A stretch of 64,000 bases of DNA from Byssothecium circinans. Lineage: Eukaryota; Ascomycota; Dothideomycetes; Pleosporales; Massarinaceae. Below, in pieces: positions 46,681-58,875 of the stretch. The position numbers and the translations under genes were made by a program. Numbering within the stretch: position 1 is the stretch's first letter; every line of letters begins with the position of its first letter. The stretch spans positions 319,197 to 383,196 of the forward strand of contig ML977019.1 of the NCBI GenBank assembly GCA_010015675.1, given 5' to 3'. The notes under the pieces were generated by a model. The model did not search any database. It was given only the letters and a program-made list of their open reading frames with translations, and had not been told where the DNA came from.

Positions 46681-46990
46681 ATTGTTCATGGCGGCTGCTG
46701 AACAGAAGTTCAAGTTCAATGATCTTGGTCGCCCAAAGATGCTCCTGGGACTCAAATTCGAATCCCCCAGGTCTGACGTCCGTCTACACCAGCGAACGTA
46801 TGCTTCGTCTGTTCTCCATCGCTGTGGAATGGAAAATTCCAATGGACGGAGAACCACTCTTGACTTCAACGCCTTTCCTCCAAGGTCATTAGCGGATGAT
46901 TTTATCGAGGTACCAATCGGTCATCGGATCGATCAACTTGATCGCCGCCGTCAGTCGGCCTGACCTCGCATACCCAGTCAGTATGATGGG
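46681..46990 (+). mobile_element. Copia reverse transcriptase fragment (second family)
   Basis: EQKFKFNDLGRPKMLLGLKFE and HQRTYASSVLHRCGMENSN match the RT of copies B and C (KDLDRPKLLLGLEI, QRVYAPSILRQYGMENCN). It is about 100 codons, joined directly to LINE sequence on the left and to the next LTR on the right. Confidence 0.7.
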
Positions 46991-46995
46991 ATCAT

Positions 46996-47153
46996 GTTGG
47001 ACTGAACGGTACTTGACCTTCCTGGACGGTTTATTACTCCCCTTCCGGTCTAGCGTTAGCTGGTCCCTATATAGCCACTTCTCCTAAGTATCTTAGCTTA
47101 ACACACAGTTCATCACTTTCTCACACTTGCTCTCGGGTCTCCATTGTCCAACA
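46996..47153 (+). repeat. 5' LTR of copia copy D
   Basis: 158 bp, tgttggactgaac to ctgtccaaca, with the short inverted ends TGTTGG/CCAACA and a TATA box (cctatatag) in the middle. Unusually short for a copia LTR. Confidence 0.8.
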
Positions 47154-47166
47154 GTTATGGGCCCGG
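47154..47166 (+). other. Primer binding site, half-tRNA type
   Basis: gttatgggcccgg directly after the LTR. It is complementary to the anticodon arm of initiator tRNA-Met (CAU inside), as in Drosophila copia and yeast Ty5, not to the tRNA 3' end. Confidence 0.7.
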
Positions 47167-47299
47167 CCTAACTCCATCTATCTTGTCGTCATACATGAAC
47201 AAGTAGCCGTACTGTCCCCGTCCACATCGATCCACCGACTCCGTGCAGCGCACCCTCCACCGCCTACTTAAGCGTCACTCTCGATCAAGTACCCTACAA

Positions 47300-50200
47300 T
47301 ACCTCCTCGCACAACCATCACGGCTACCGTCACAGCTTCCGACACCATTCTCACTAGTCCGAAGACCTGGGATGCTTGGTTTACCGTGCTTCGAGGCAAA
47401 GCAATTGCTGCTGACCTATGGGATTACCTTGATCCAGAGGCAACCGACAAGCCCTCACTCGAACCACCTGTGGTGCTACAAGGCAATGAAAACAATACTC
47501 GATCAACAATGTGGAAGGAAGCTCGCAAAGAATACTCCATCAAATACAAGCTGCTATCAGACCTAAGCAATCACATGCTCAATACAATCGCCATCACGCT
47601 ATACGGGCAACTCATCGGCTATCCAAGGGTTGCTTAGCAGCTCGAAATCCTCCGTACCATGTTCAATCGCACTCAAGCGGTCAAAATCAACGAAGCGCGC
47701 AACGAATACAACGACACCAAGAAGAAAACACCAGGGCGGGATGCATTCGAGGACTAGTCTCACGAGTTCCAGATCGCAGTCAGCAAAGCAAAGGAATACA
47801 AGCTACCAGAAGTCGACGGCTTTCAAACCCAGTATAATCTTCTCGAGGTGTGCTCTCACATCAACTATACGCTCGCCACCACATCCTTGAACTCAACGAA
47901 GCTGAAACCGTTTACTGAGCTGCGGCTGCTAGTACAACCATGCGCACAGTGACAATTCCAGGTATCGTAAACGAAAAAGGCATTGAGACTCAACGTGCAG
48001 AGATAATAGTTCCTGCGGCTCCTCTGGTGATTCCAGACAAATACACTGTGAAGGCCCTCATAGCTCGATTCAATCAGTCAAACGCGCAGCTGGCTATACG
48101 TACAGTTCGAACCCGTCATACAGCTTTCGCCATCTACGGTGGAGAACCGTCACCATACGAATCCGACCCTCAATCAGCTACCTCCCGAAAGCGCACCACC
48201 TCGAAGGTCGATGAGAACAACAACAAATCGAAGAAGAAGAAGCAGTTTGCGTTGACTGGGGACTCAGTGCGGGAAGGCTGGGCTCCCTGTCCTTGTGCAT
48301 ATGGTAATTCTTACAACGGGTTTTGAAGACTGTCCTTACATCGTTTCTGACATCCGTCGACCAGGCTGGCGTCCAAACAAGCAAAAGGAAGAGAAGGCGA
48401 AGCACTGGTTCAATACCGGCAACACCGACAAGAGACACGAGATCATCGATTCCATACGAACCAGTCCGCGAACAAGCAACCGCTAGCTATCCGTCTCATC
48501 CGGCCAACCAATCATCAGATACGGTAGATGTAGGCGATCAAGCCTCAGATCCCGAAGCAGGAACCGAGCGCCAGTCTCGACCAGCTACACCGCTTTCAAC
48601 ACTCGCAAACGCAAGGATCCTTGTTTCTCCATGCTTCATTCGTGGACTCTAGACCGTGCGTCCGACGTACACGTCTGCAACAATCTAATATTGGAAGCGG
48701 AGACAGCGTCTCTCCTGTCTTGGCCTACGGCAAGTGTCATGTTACTCTCTCTACACCATCGGGTCCTCGGAAATTCACCCTTCTCAATATTGTCGCACTA
48801 GTACCGAACTACGTCACTTCATTGGTAGCTCTGTCACGTTTCTCGGGTGGCGACGTTCACTTCGAATTAGGAAGACTAGTCCTATACCGGCTAAGCCATA
48901 AGGACAGTACAGTGTGGTGCAACGTCTTTGAGAACGGCAGCCACTATGCTCTAATTGGTCGGCAGGAAGAGTTTACCGAACCGTCGGGGACGGTCAAGTA
49001 CAGTTCTGAACCGTCTTGAACTTACAACAGTTCTGAACCGTTTGGTACTGTTCAAAACCATTCCGATTGACAACTACCGCCTCCGCTGGGCACCTACTAC
49101 TATGCCATGGCTACCCCCGAACATCGAAAACGTCGCAACCAACAAAACCAATCCGAAGCTCCTCGTAAGCCACGTCAGCTCACATGACTTGAGGCGCATA
49201 TACTACTAGGTCATCCGGGACCAGAGCCTCTCGAGCACCTTACTTCTGCTTCATCGGGGATCTACATTACAACCCCCCCCCTCCCCCTGCAGCAACCAAA
49301 GACTGCCCCCAATGCAGTGCAAACAAAGCAACCGAGCAAGTATCCCGTCGCTCTTAACGCGAGCAGCTACTAACAAAACTATTCGAGTCAATTGCTATTA
49401 ATATCATCGAGCTTGACTGCCTCACGTTTACAGGCGAGCAATACGTATTCCATGCCTACGACGTATTCTCGAAGTTCAACTTTGCCTTCATCATCAAGAA
49501 CAAGAACTAAGAGTGCTTGTTTGCTGCCTTCAAAGAACTCGACAAACTCATCAAACGCCAATTCAATACAGCACTTACCTTTCTCTATCTCGACGGTGAA
49601 AGAGGTTACGGCTTCGAAGCCCTAGATGACTCACTAGTTTCCTATACCAAGTCGGAAGGGAAACAGCTTCAACTCCGCTCTCCGGATACACCAGCACAAT
49701 CTGGCCACGCAGAATGCTCAGGACGCAATCTAATTGAACGAGTTCGGTCACTCGTACAACGTCTGGTCTTCCTCTGCATCTCATAGGAGAGCTCTATTCA
49801 TACGCCGCCTACCTCCCCAACCGCACTCCAACCAAAGCGCTTGAGTGGAAAACACCGTTTGAAACCGTCTACAACCGTCAACCGTCACTGACCCACATGC
49901 ACATGTATGGCTATCGCGTATACGCTCTACGCAAAAACATCAAACGCAAAGACAAGCTCACTCCTCGAGCACTCATCGGCTATCTCGTTGGCCTCGATTC
50001 CCGCAACATCTATCGTGTTTGGCTACCAGGAGCTGCATCCTTCGGCTACAGAGGAAAGATCATCCGTACAAGAGATGCCACCTTTAACGAGCACCTATTC
50101 TACGGCTCACACGATGGGGAAATGCTAAGGGGTCTTGAGCTTAACGACGTCATCCGCACTATCGAACTCAATGACCCGATCAATCCTCCAGACAGTGACG

Positions 50201-52235
50201 CCTCTTCAGTCACAGATGACGAAGCCGAACCAGAGCATGGCAGCAGTGCTACCGACACGCGAACCATTACCGTCGATTCAGCCGAGGCTATGCTTGCTAC
50301 TGACGCTTACAACGCTTCTCCAAATCCATATCCAACTCCCACATCTATGGCTACTCTAGGCCAACCATCTACTCAGCCGACACCGCCCTAGACAGTACCG
50401 AACCGTCACGGACGGTTAAGTAACGCCCCAGTTACGTCGTTAAATGTAATCGAGCTACCAAGCCGGGCAAAGCGCAAGTACACCACAAACAAGCACATCT
50501 AGTCTGCAAACGTACTTGATCGTCGAACCCGAACGCGCAACCCAAACGCGCTAGTCACTTATTTGAGCTCTTTTGTATCCGCATTTTTTTCACCAAAGAC
50601 CCGAATCCATCACAGCTTCCTCCTGCTCCTAAGTTCTAGAATGAACTCACGAAGTTGCCTCCCGAGATCCGCAGTGGCTTCATGGCTGCATGCAGAGCGG
50701 AGATCGACACTATATCTCGAAAAGGCACGTACAGAGAGCTCGCTATGGATGAGGTCAACTCCACTCAACTCGAAATCCTCTCTCTTATGTAGGTATGGAC
50801 GTACAAGTTCGATGGAGACTATTTGGTCAAGTTCAAAGCACGCATCTGTGTACGAGGAGATCTACAAACAGCAGCTGAAGACACTCGAGCAATCACATTG
50901 GCTATCCGCATATTCCGCGCCCTCGTGGCAATCGCAGCATACTTTAACCTTTTAATTTGACAATACGATGTGGTCAACGCCTTCACCAATGCTCTCCTGC
51001 CACGACCCATCTACTCATGGCAACCGGAAGGTTTTAGAGATGGTAACTACATCTGGGAACTCCTAGAGCGTTGTCCGGTCTCAAAACCTTTCCGCTTCTT
51101 TGGTACAATGATTTCACTGCCACCCTTCGAGCTCTCGGTTTTCGACCTATCCTGGATGCCTATCGTCTCTGGACCAACGATAAGATAGTTGTGTTCTTCT
51201 ACGTGGACGATATCATTACTATGGCGAAGCCTGGTCACACAAAGGCCCTCGATGAGTTCGAACAGAAGCTCTCCTGTCGATACGAAATCACAAACCTCAA
51301 AGATCGAACCGAATAAACATTCTGCGGTGTTACCGTGTACCAAAACCGCGAGGATAGCGATCTCTGGCTCTCACAAAAGGCCTGCATCAACACCTACCAC
51401 AAATACCATGCACCCAAGCCGTGGACCAGGTGTCCTCCTACACCTCTACCATTCGAAGCCCTGATTCCATCCACAGGCACCAAGAATCCTCGGGACGCTG
51501 AACGCTACGCCCAAGTAGTCGGTTCAATCGGCTACGCCGCAGGTGCTACTCGCCCTGACGTGTCCAAAGCTCACTCAAAGCTAGCCGAGTTCCTCACAAA
51601 TCCATCGGACAAACACCTGGCTGCTGCATACCAATACCTGGTTTATTTGTTCTACACACAAGACCTAAGCATCCACTACTCTGCAAACAACGATACCGCA
51701 ATCAACCACATCAAAGATTGGGAAGAGGTCAATTTCTTCCTAGCCACAGATGCCTCGTACGCTGATCACAAGGAGAATCGCCGTTCCACTCAAGGCTAGG
51801 TTTTCATGTTCTTTAACGGATCTGTGGACTAGAATTCGACACTTCAACGGTGCGTTACCAAGTCCACTACTGAAGCCGAGCTCATCGCTGCATCCTCTGG
51901 AGCTACATGGCTGATATGGTGGTGGCGCCTACTACACGACCTCGGTCTTCAGTTTCAACACGACCAAATCCTACTGTGTGATAACTAACAAACCATCGGG
52001 CTTCTCACAAAAGAAGCTCCCCAAACTCAAAATAACCCTGCGCCACGTCGATATTCATTATCACTGGCTCTGTCAAGCAACTCAAGACGGCACAATCCAT
52101 CATGTATATGTGGAAACGAAAGCACAACCTGCCGATGGGTTCACGAAGCTGCTCACTCGTCAGAAGCAGGAGGATTGGATAAAGGGTCTCAACCTCTCTA
52201 TGATCCCATCTCCTATTCTCAAACCATCTCCTTGA
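47300..52235 (+). pseudogene. gag-pol of copia copy D, broken
   Basis: gag about 47310-47940 (PKTWDAWFTVLRGKAIAAD), nucleocapsid-like basic region 48130-48480 and protease region about 48620-49000. Integrase 49300-50390 (CPQCSANKATEQVS, FTGEQYVFHAYDVFSKFNF, YLDGERGYGFEAL, SPDTPAQSGHAE); RT 50680-51320 with intact VFFYVDDIITMAKPGH; RNase H 51720-52235 (DASYADHKENRRSTQG, STTEAELIAASSGATWL, KAQPADGFTKLLT). At least eight stops or frameshifts break it, several being TAG/TAA where copy E has a sense codon. The catalytic RT motif survives but no full protein can be made. Confidence 0.8.
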
Positions 52236-53349
52236 CTCACCCTACTGAGTCGTCACTCACGCCCCAGTGCGCCATATACATGCAAGCGCCTCAGTTTGCA
52301 TCTACAAGACCTCTTTGAATACACCATTGTACTTTAAGAGGAAGACGTTTCTTGGGTACCTGGATCTAATACCGATTTATAGATGGGTTTCACGCTTGAT
52401 TTTAGCAAAAGAGTAGCTACCTGAACCTGGTCATGACGAACAGTGTACTTGTATTCGAAGCACCGAGACTGGATTGTTGTCTGTCCTAGTAGTAGCCCCA
52501 TCTAGGCTTTCCCAGCTTCTCACCCATCCTTAGATGACTGGACTGAAGTTTGCCCGCCCAGTTGGCATTCCCAGCTTCTTACATACTCAGCCTCTTAAAA
52601 GGCTACAATCAAACCTCTTGTCTCCCAAAAGACGTACTTCTCCAGTTGATCTCTCAAGAGGTCTACCATCATCGCATCTTCATGAACAATCCACTGTTCA
52701 TGACCGTCTCAAAACGGCTCCACACTGTTCTTGAACTCTCAACGGTTCTCGACAGTTCCACTCCGTCACTGAACCCTTACAAATTCACCAACTATTTCGC
52801 ACTGTCACGGAGCTACCAACAGTTCTTGACTGTGTGTGACGGTTCAGTACGCTTTAGTAAGAAATTCTTATCCCACAAACAACCACCTGAGAGCAAGCTT
52901 ACTTCACAATCAGCAGAGCTTCACGCCCGAACGCTTCAAGGCTCGGGGGGTGGAGCTCGTACGGATCAGAACCGTTCCAGAACCGTTCCATACTGTCTCG
53001 ATCTACTTGATCATCCCACACACTTCAGTATCTATATACACCACTCTGTACTCCTCTCGATCAGATACACCTTATTGTTTTCCCTGCCTGTAGGTTTGAG
53101 GTGATTGCTGAACTATTTCTTTCGTCCGTTTGCCTCACAGCTCTACAAGAACCTGTTCGGCTTCGGAGACTCCTTCGCACCTTTTCTCCTCACTGGGTTT
53201 GGTGTGTTTGCTGGTGTCGTCTTGTACCTATATCCGCTTCTCATTTGTCTTCACTCACTCATCCTGTAGTACACATGTTGAGGGGGTGGGGGATGCCAAC
53301 CCCTAGGCGTACATCCAGCTCACCAGCTTCCCGTTTAGCTGAGGGGGTG
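52236..53349 (+). other. Untranslated 3' part of copia copy D with dense GAAC-N-GTTC motifs
   Basis: No coding sequence after the RNase H stop. Many AACNGTT-type words occur between 52690 and 53000. Three G-rich tracts of the ggggggtg kind occur (about 52947, 53281 and 53341), the last one directly before the 3' LTR and therefore the functional polypurine tract. Confidence 0.6.
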
Positions 53350-53506
53350 TGTTGGACTGAACAGTACTTGACTGTCCCAGACGGTTCAGTACCGTTCCGG
53401 CCTAGCGTCGGCTCCTGCCTATATAGTCGCCTCTCTTGAGCTTCACCGCTCCACACACAATTCATCACTTTCTCATCACTTGCTATCAGGTCTCTACTAT
53501 CCAACA
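53350..53506 (+). repeat. 3' LTR of copia copy D
   Basis: 157 bp, TGTTGG...CCAACA, preceded by the polypurine tract gagggggtg. Very similar, in reverse orientation, to the solo LTR at 58719-58875. Confidence 0.85.
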
Positions 53507-54240
53507 TCTTGTCTCATTCCCTCCTTCAGATCCGTTTCTTGAATCGGAAATTCAATTTCGATCTGCTCAGGTGTTGGTTTAACTGGTTGCATCGGCCAGT
53601 CTCCGTCCGCATCGAGCTCTGAGTTATATTCGTCCGGGTCTCGTCGACAGGTTAGCTTAAAGTGAACCTCCTATAAGCTCGACTGTGGGGAAGAAAAGGA
53701 GGAATGCTGACGTATTGTAAGCGGATTGGGCAACAAGTTATGTGAGGAAGGCGTGTACGGCGTACGGCGGTTGGTCCCTCGTTGTGGGGAATAGTTGAGC
53801 GGTGGCTATAATCTGCCATTCATAAAGTATTCTGGGTTGGTAGGCTGCGGGTAGAGTTTGGTTGAGGAGACACGAGGTTAGGATACTTCGATTTATCCTG
53901 TTGTCTTGTCTGTAGCGGCGGGATGACACTAGTAGGTGCTTCTTCGTCCTCGGAGTACTTGACAATTGGATGATACTGGCGGTTTGGTTGAGCGTTTCGA
54001 GGTTCAGGGCTTGCGCGTGGTGTATTATTAGATCCTGTTAATGATGTAGAGGGAGCGTATGATGGTGAGTATGTATCGCGGACTTTGGTGTGTTCGGAGA
54101 ACCTCTTTGAGAGCCGCCGCAGATATACCTTCGAAGCTGGCGTCGAAGCTGGGGCCTCTTTCTTCTTTCTCCAAGCTGAAGACCTGAAGACCTTTTGCTG
54201 TTCGAGGCTCGATCTTCCTTCAACTCCTCCACCTTTTATG
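53507..54240 (-). pseudogene. Truncated minus-strand gene fragment abutting the LTR
   Basis: Reading leftwards, coding-like blocks appear in shifting frames: EELKEDRASNSKRSSG (54225-54170), FEGISAAALKEVLRTHQ (about 54145-54090), EYSEDEEAPTSVIPPLQTRQ (about 53960-53900), a possible intron at about 53660-53710, and PDEYNSELDADGDWPMQPVK...FPIQETDLKEGMR ending exactly at the LTR boundary. An acidic, Ser/Pro-rich protein cut by the retrotransposon is likely. Family not recognised. Confidence 0.4.
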
Positions 54241-54429
54241 CAATGTTACCATTTAGTGACAGTCCTCTTGCGCGTTGAGCCTGCATTTTTAGGCGAATCG
54301 TGGCAGTGGACTATCTTCGGAATTTTCTTCCTCTTCATCGCCACTAGCTTGTAGTCCTCATCCTTTCGGAAAGCTCCTCTCTGCCTACCGGAATACGTGC
54401 AAATCTACCCGATTTCTTAAAAGATCTCC

Positions 54430-55080
54430 AGTCATCTCATCTTCATAAAACAATCAACCGTTCACAACCATCTTAAAACGGTTCTATACTGTCACTGAAC
54501 TCCCAACAGTTCTAGACGGTTCTCGACTGTTACTAAACTCTCAATAGTTTACTAACCATTGTGTACTATTACTAAATCAGCAATGGGTCTTGACTATCTA
54601 TTACGCTCTAGTAAGCCAATCATCACAAACACAAACACCTGAGAGCAAGCTTACTTTACAATTAGTTAGAGCTTCACGGCTAAAGGCTGTAAAGTTTAGA
54701 GTGTGGATCTTATACCGTTCTAGAACTATGCCAATCCGTTTCTGTCTCTACTCTACCTGCTGTATTCAGATACACCTTATCATTTTCCCGTCCTGGGTTT
54801 GAGGTGATTGCTGAGTTCTCTCTTTCATTCTGATCGCTTTGCATCTACTCAAGAGCCTGCCAGCCTTTGGAGGGTCCTTCTTGTCACCGTTCTCCCATTA
54901 GGTTAGGCGTTCGCCTGGAAGCCGTCTTGTATCTATATTTTTCTTCTTTCTCTCTCTTGCCCACTCTCCTCTGCATGCTAAGGGAGTGGGGCCCCTGCAT
55001 GGCCCTATCATCTATCGATCTTCCATCTCACCAGCCTTCTGTCCTGCGCCCACGATACATGTCATTCCAGGACGACCAGC
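54430..55080 (+). mobile_element. Copia 3' untranslated fragment (no LTR)
   Basis: Matches the untranslated 3' parts of copies D and E in order: clusters of AACNGTT words at 54460-54600, a ggctttggagg(g)tccttcttgtc block near 54868 that parallels 63215, and a ctaagggagtgggg G-rich tract near 54980 that parallels 63325. It breaks off before any LTR. Confidence 0.6.
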
Positions 55081-55868
55081 AGCTCGAGGAAATCTAGCTG
55101 TCAAAGAAGAAAGGTTTGACGTACCAGCTCCCCCACCTGCAATACTAGAGGACGTAACAGCTCCTACATTCATTGAAGCCTGTAAGAACATGCCATACCT
55201 TTGTCGAGCAAAATAGGTGAGGATTCGAGCTACAGCCCATGATACTGTCAACGGTTCTCATTCCCTGTATAACGCAGCTTAGATTGATCGGAACTATTCT
55301 GCACCGTCCGCACCCTTGACGTCTGCTGTAACACGAGGCCTGCGGCGGCAATCCGCGCAAACGATTGGGTACATAAATCACTACTGAACATCAAAGCAGT
55401 CACCATGCCCGAGTGGCAAAGGCGAAAATCACCTATTGGGTAATTCTTCCTGGGGATCGTGTCCCTATATCTGCGCATGGCTTTAGGTTACTGGCTTTGA
55501 CACTGATAATAACTGCGTCAAGAACGTTAAAGACTACGTCAACAAGAAGCTATATTACAAGAAGATTGTTGAATGAATACGCATCGAGAGCTCAATAGAC
55601 AAACGAACAACGACGATACGGTATAGAAGAGCTATCATGACGTTAGCGATTAGAACTCGGACGGAGGAGGGCGAATACAAAATCGTGCCACTCATCACAT
55701 TGCCATGAGCAACTAACGTGACCGTGGCAATATCCTTCTCTACTCCTGAATACTTGACTGTGACTCTGACGTATACGCCTGCAACAACCCTAATAAATTC
55801 ACATGGAAACTATCTGCGATACCTGGCGAGGGACTTGAGTATGGGAACGACTCGGTCGAGACCGTTGC
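55081..55868. other. Unassigned repeat-compartment sequence
   Basis: A coding-like stretch around 55105-55210 (VPAPPPAILEDVTAPTFIEA) suggests a gene relic, but it is short and ends in a stop. The rest is unrecognised. Confidence 0.35.
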
Positions 55869-56615
55869 CTAGGGAGAATGTGACATTCCAATCCACACTC
55901 TCCGGGGCGAGAAACAAACTGTTCTCTAAAACGTCCCCCTTCTCCTGGCTTCCTGACATCGCTGGCCCCACTATCGCTTTTTTAAGGTAAGAAGATTCAT
56001 TTCGGCTCTGGGCGTCTCTGCCTATCCACACTCGACCGAAGGACTAATCCAGTCTTGGCTATGGTTAAGAGCTCGGGTGACACTACCTTCTCCTGGAATG
56101 TGATACTCCTCTTCAAACGGTCCTGAACAGTTCTAAGAACGGTTCCGCCCTGCCTCTAATTATGGCATTTGCTGTGAGGAAAAGCACCCGTCTTCAACGT
56201 TGCTTTGAAGCTCCCCTGCCCTCTCAAAAGCTTAATAAGATGCACGCACATATCTATTGTATCTAGACGCCTGGGGCACCTTTATGGGTACACTAAAGTA
56301 CAGTTACACGGGTTCGAGACGTTACCTTTAACGAGAATCACTTGTTTAGCAACAAAGACGAAGACCCGCTCTAGGGCGTTGCACTTAAATTAGTTATAGA
56401 TAGGATTGAAATCGAACTATACGATTCAGAACAAGAGGATCTGACGAAGACGTTCCAGCTCTCGAGGATACTGCTCCTGCCCCGCTCGCCAAATGACTGC
56501 TCACAGGCGACATACGGTTAAACTTGAGACGACGTGAATGCATATCCATCTCTTGTTTCAACGGCCGATAGATCCTGCGCATCACTTGATCAACAAGGAC
56601 GGCCAAGTACTATTC
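55869..56615. repeat. 744 bp dispersed repeat, copy 2
   Basis: Second copy of the repeat at 39340-40083. The right end runs directly into copia RNase H sequence, whereas copy 1 runs into unrelated copia sequence, so the common borders mark the true unit. Confidence 0.85.
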
Positions 56616-56835
56616 TACACTGGTGAGAACGATTAAACGAGTACTGCAACGACAAACAAACGATTTGCCTGCTCACAAGCGACTCACCTCAACTCAAAAC
56701 CACATTACGACGTGTGGATATCCACTATCACTGCCTCACGATCAGGTGCTGCACGGCACTTCCAGCCCTCCCTATATCAACACGAATTCCCAGCCTAACG
56801 ATGGCTTTATTAAGCTTCTCTCCAAATAAAAACAC
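56616..56835 (+). mobile_element. Copia RNase H tail fragment
   Basis: Remnants of the RNase H end (cgacaaacaaacgatt parallels the C-D-N-QQT region; DIHYHCL, NSQPNDGFIKLLSK parallels KAQPADGFTKLLT). Frameshifted and about 220 bp long. Confidence 0.6.
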
Positions 56836-58108
56836 TAAGAATGGATCAGTAGTACTGCATTCACTACACTTGTTATATTATCCGCCCAATTTGCCGCCTA
56901 TTAAGTCGTCGTTTCGCACCTGTTATATAGCAATTGCTCTGGAAAAATCAATAAAGCACGCAAAGGTGCCTCCATCACAAGTGCATTGATAACGCATTCA
57001 AACGATGCGCATATTAGTAGTCGAAGTCTACAACTCCTACAGCTCATCTCGCTGATTCGCAATGGACAATGGCGTCGAACCGTTCGTTGCCGACACGCGC
57101 TGAATATCCTATTGGCGATGTCTCGCGTTCGTCCAATTCAGTTGGTATACGCGGTGACAACTCTTTGAGCATCACGTAAAGTATGTTCTCCAAGAGCATC
57201 CAGGCCCTTGTCACCATCCAGTCTCGCCGACATGATGTTGTGGTTAGCAAAAGCACGTTAGAAATCATCACTGCTAATGACAAAGCTTCGTCTTTAGGAG
57301 AGCTGGCCATGCTCGCCTTCGATGGATAGAAAGGTAGTCTCACCAATAAAGGAATCCTTGATCCTAGCTCTAATACTCACACCACCAACAGCGAGAACTG
57401 CAGGGGATGGATTAGAGAACGTAGTAATCCAGATAGAAATATTGCACGTGCGGTAATAGGCTATCAAGATAGTTGCTTGGGGATGTATATAGCCTGTCGC
57501 CTGTACTCTACGAGGCCAACGAGCGCTGCTGTTGATAACGGCTCAGCTCGTATAAAGCTTTACAAATAGTTAATTAGATTACTAGCCTACGTCCCTGTAT
57601 ATGGCCAATCAGAGGTTGTCCGTACACATGTGTTGTTTGCCTACCGGCTCATCAATCCAAGGTAAACGCATATGGCCAAGATCCTAGCAAACACGGCGCA
57701 ATCTGTGCTGATCATTACGACTAGTCTGCACGGTTTGGAATCGTTCCCAATCATAGCGTTCACATCTCTCTCTCATTCATAAGCGTGGACTCTCAGTTAG
57801 ACACTTACTTGATTAATGTGAATAGTTTCGCACGGTTTGCTATAGTTCACTGCTGTCTTGTAGGGATATAACTATTGCCGCTCACGGTGACGGACCGTCG
57901 ATAACTAGCATTTGCCCAAGTTATAATTGCTTTTTATGCTAACACTACCGCTTCAGGGTTGCCAAGGGTTCTATCAAGGTTAAGGGTAGACGGAGAAATA
58001 ACTCTCATATGTCTTGGCTTCCATATATATTAAGTTGAGTGGAAAAACCCCTCTAATTTAAAGTAGTCGTAGATATTAACTAGTTATCCTTATTATTATA
58101 TTCACTTA
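56836..58108. other. Unassigned AT-richer sequence left of copia copy E
   Basis: No gene recognised. The last part (about 58075-58113) is homologous to the cassette edge at about 28535-28575. A 100-codon antisense frame at 57044-57346 has no recognisable domain. Confidence 0.4.
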
Positions 58109-58113
58109 ATGCT

Positions 58114-58270
58114 TGTCGGACCTACAGTACCGAACAGTTCTCCACTGTTCTCCAGCCTCATCCGGCCTAGCTTCGGCCCTTCGCCTATATAGTCCAGCCT
58201 CGTGAGCTTCACCGCTCTACACATAATTCATCCTTTTCTCTCTATGCTCTCGGTGCTCAGCTGTCCAACA
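58114..58270 (+). repeat. 5' LTR of copia copy E
   Basis: 157 bp, tgtcggacctac to ctgtccaaca, TATA box cctatatag near the centre. It differs from the 3' LTR mostly by transitions. Confidence 0.88.
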
Positions 58271-58283
58271 GTTATGAGCCCGG
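58271..58283 (+). other. Primer binding site of copy E, half-tRNA type
   Basis: gttatgagcccgg immediately after the LTR, complementary to the initiator tRNA-Met anticodon arm. Confidence 0.75.
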
Positions 58284-58491
58284 TCTAGCTTTATCTGCTT
58301 CATCTATCATCCAAACTCAAGCGGTCCCTATACCCACGCCTACACAGTCGCGCCGACTGTTCCTAACGGTTCTGAACCGTCCCGTACACCCACGTACATC
58401 CTCGCACCCTCGATCACCTCGATCCGTCGCACCGTCTACCTACCTCGTTTTAACAGTTCTCTACTGTTCTGAACCGTTCACAACCGTCGTT

Positions 58492-58718
58492 ATGCCTCCT
58501 CGTGCTGCTCCTACAACAGCGGGAAGTGTTGCTTCAGATGTAGTGCTCACTGGTCCTAGAAACTGGGATGAGTGGTACAATGTCTTTAAAGGCAGAGCTA
58601 TCTCAGCTGGAGTATGGAAGTATCTCGATCCAGAGAATAATGATAGGCCAGTGCTCGAACAACCTCCTGACATTGGTCTAACGGCAAACTCAGCTGCACA
58701 GACTATTTGGAAGGAGAA
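58492..58718 (+). pseudogene. gag start of copy E, interrupted by a solo LTR
   Basis: MPPRAAPTTAGSVASD then PRNWDEWYNVFKGRAIS, the N-terminal gag block also seen in copy D. It is cut at QTIWKE by the inserted LTR and resumes after it (KRYPIDQQKIDNLTEKL) for about 35 codons before an internal deletion joins it to the pre-integrase region at about 58985. Confidence 0.75.
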
Positions 58719-58875
58719 TGTTGGACAGTAGAGACCCGAGAGCATGCGATGAGAAAGTGATCAATTGTGTGTGGAGCGGTGTAGCTCAGGAGAGGCGACT
58801 ATATAGGCAGGAGCCGACGCTAGGCCGGAACCGTACTGAACCGTCCGGAACAGTCGAGTACTGTTCAGTCCAACA
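58719..58875 (-). repeat. Inverted solo LTR nested in copy E
   Basis: 157 bp LTR of the copy D type in reverse orientation, TGTTGG...CCAACA, flanked by a perfect 5 bp duplication gagaa (58714-58718 and 58876-58880). It arose by insertion of a sister element followed by LTR-LTR recombination, or by insertion of a short LTR-only element. Confidence 0.9.

Larger units (their letters stand above)
46996..53506 (+). mobile_element. Ty1/copia retrotransposon with two LTRs, decayed (copy D)
   Basis: 5' LTR 46996-47153, primer binding site from 47154, gag-pol pieces 47300-52235, a 1.1 kb untranslated stretch, polypurine tract ending at 53349, and 3' LTR 53350-53506. Order is gag, protease, integrase, RT, RNase H, typical of Pseudoviridae-type copia elements. 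The flanks do not show a matching 5 bp duplication (gatca against tcttg), and the LTRs differ at many positions. Either the copy is old or the two ends come from recombined copies. Confidence 0.8.

Noticed and set aside
53350..53506. Matching target duplication around copia copy D
   Set aside because: Flanking bases (gatca before 46996, tcttg after 53506) do not match, so no duplication is claimed.
57044..57346. 100-codon minus-strand frame
   Set aside because: No domain and no splice context in degraded sequence.
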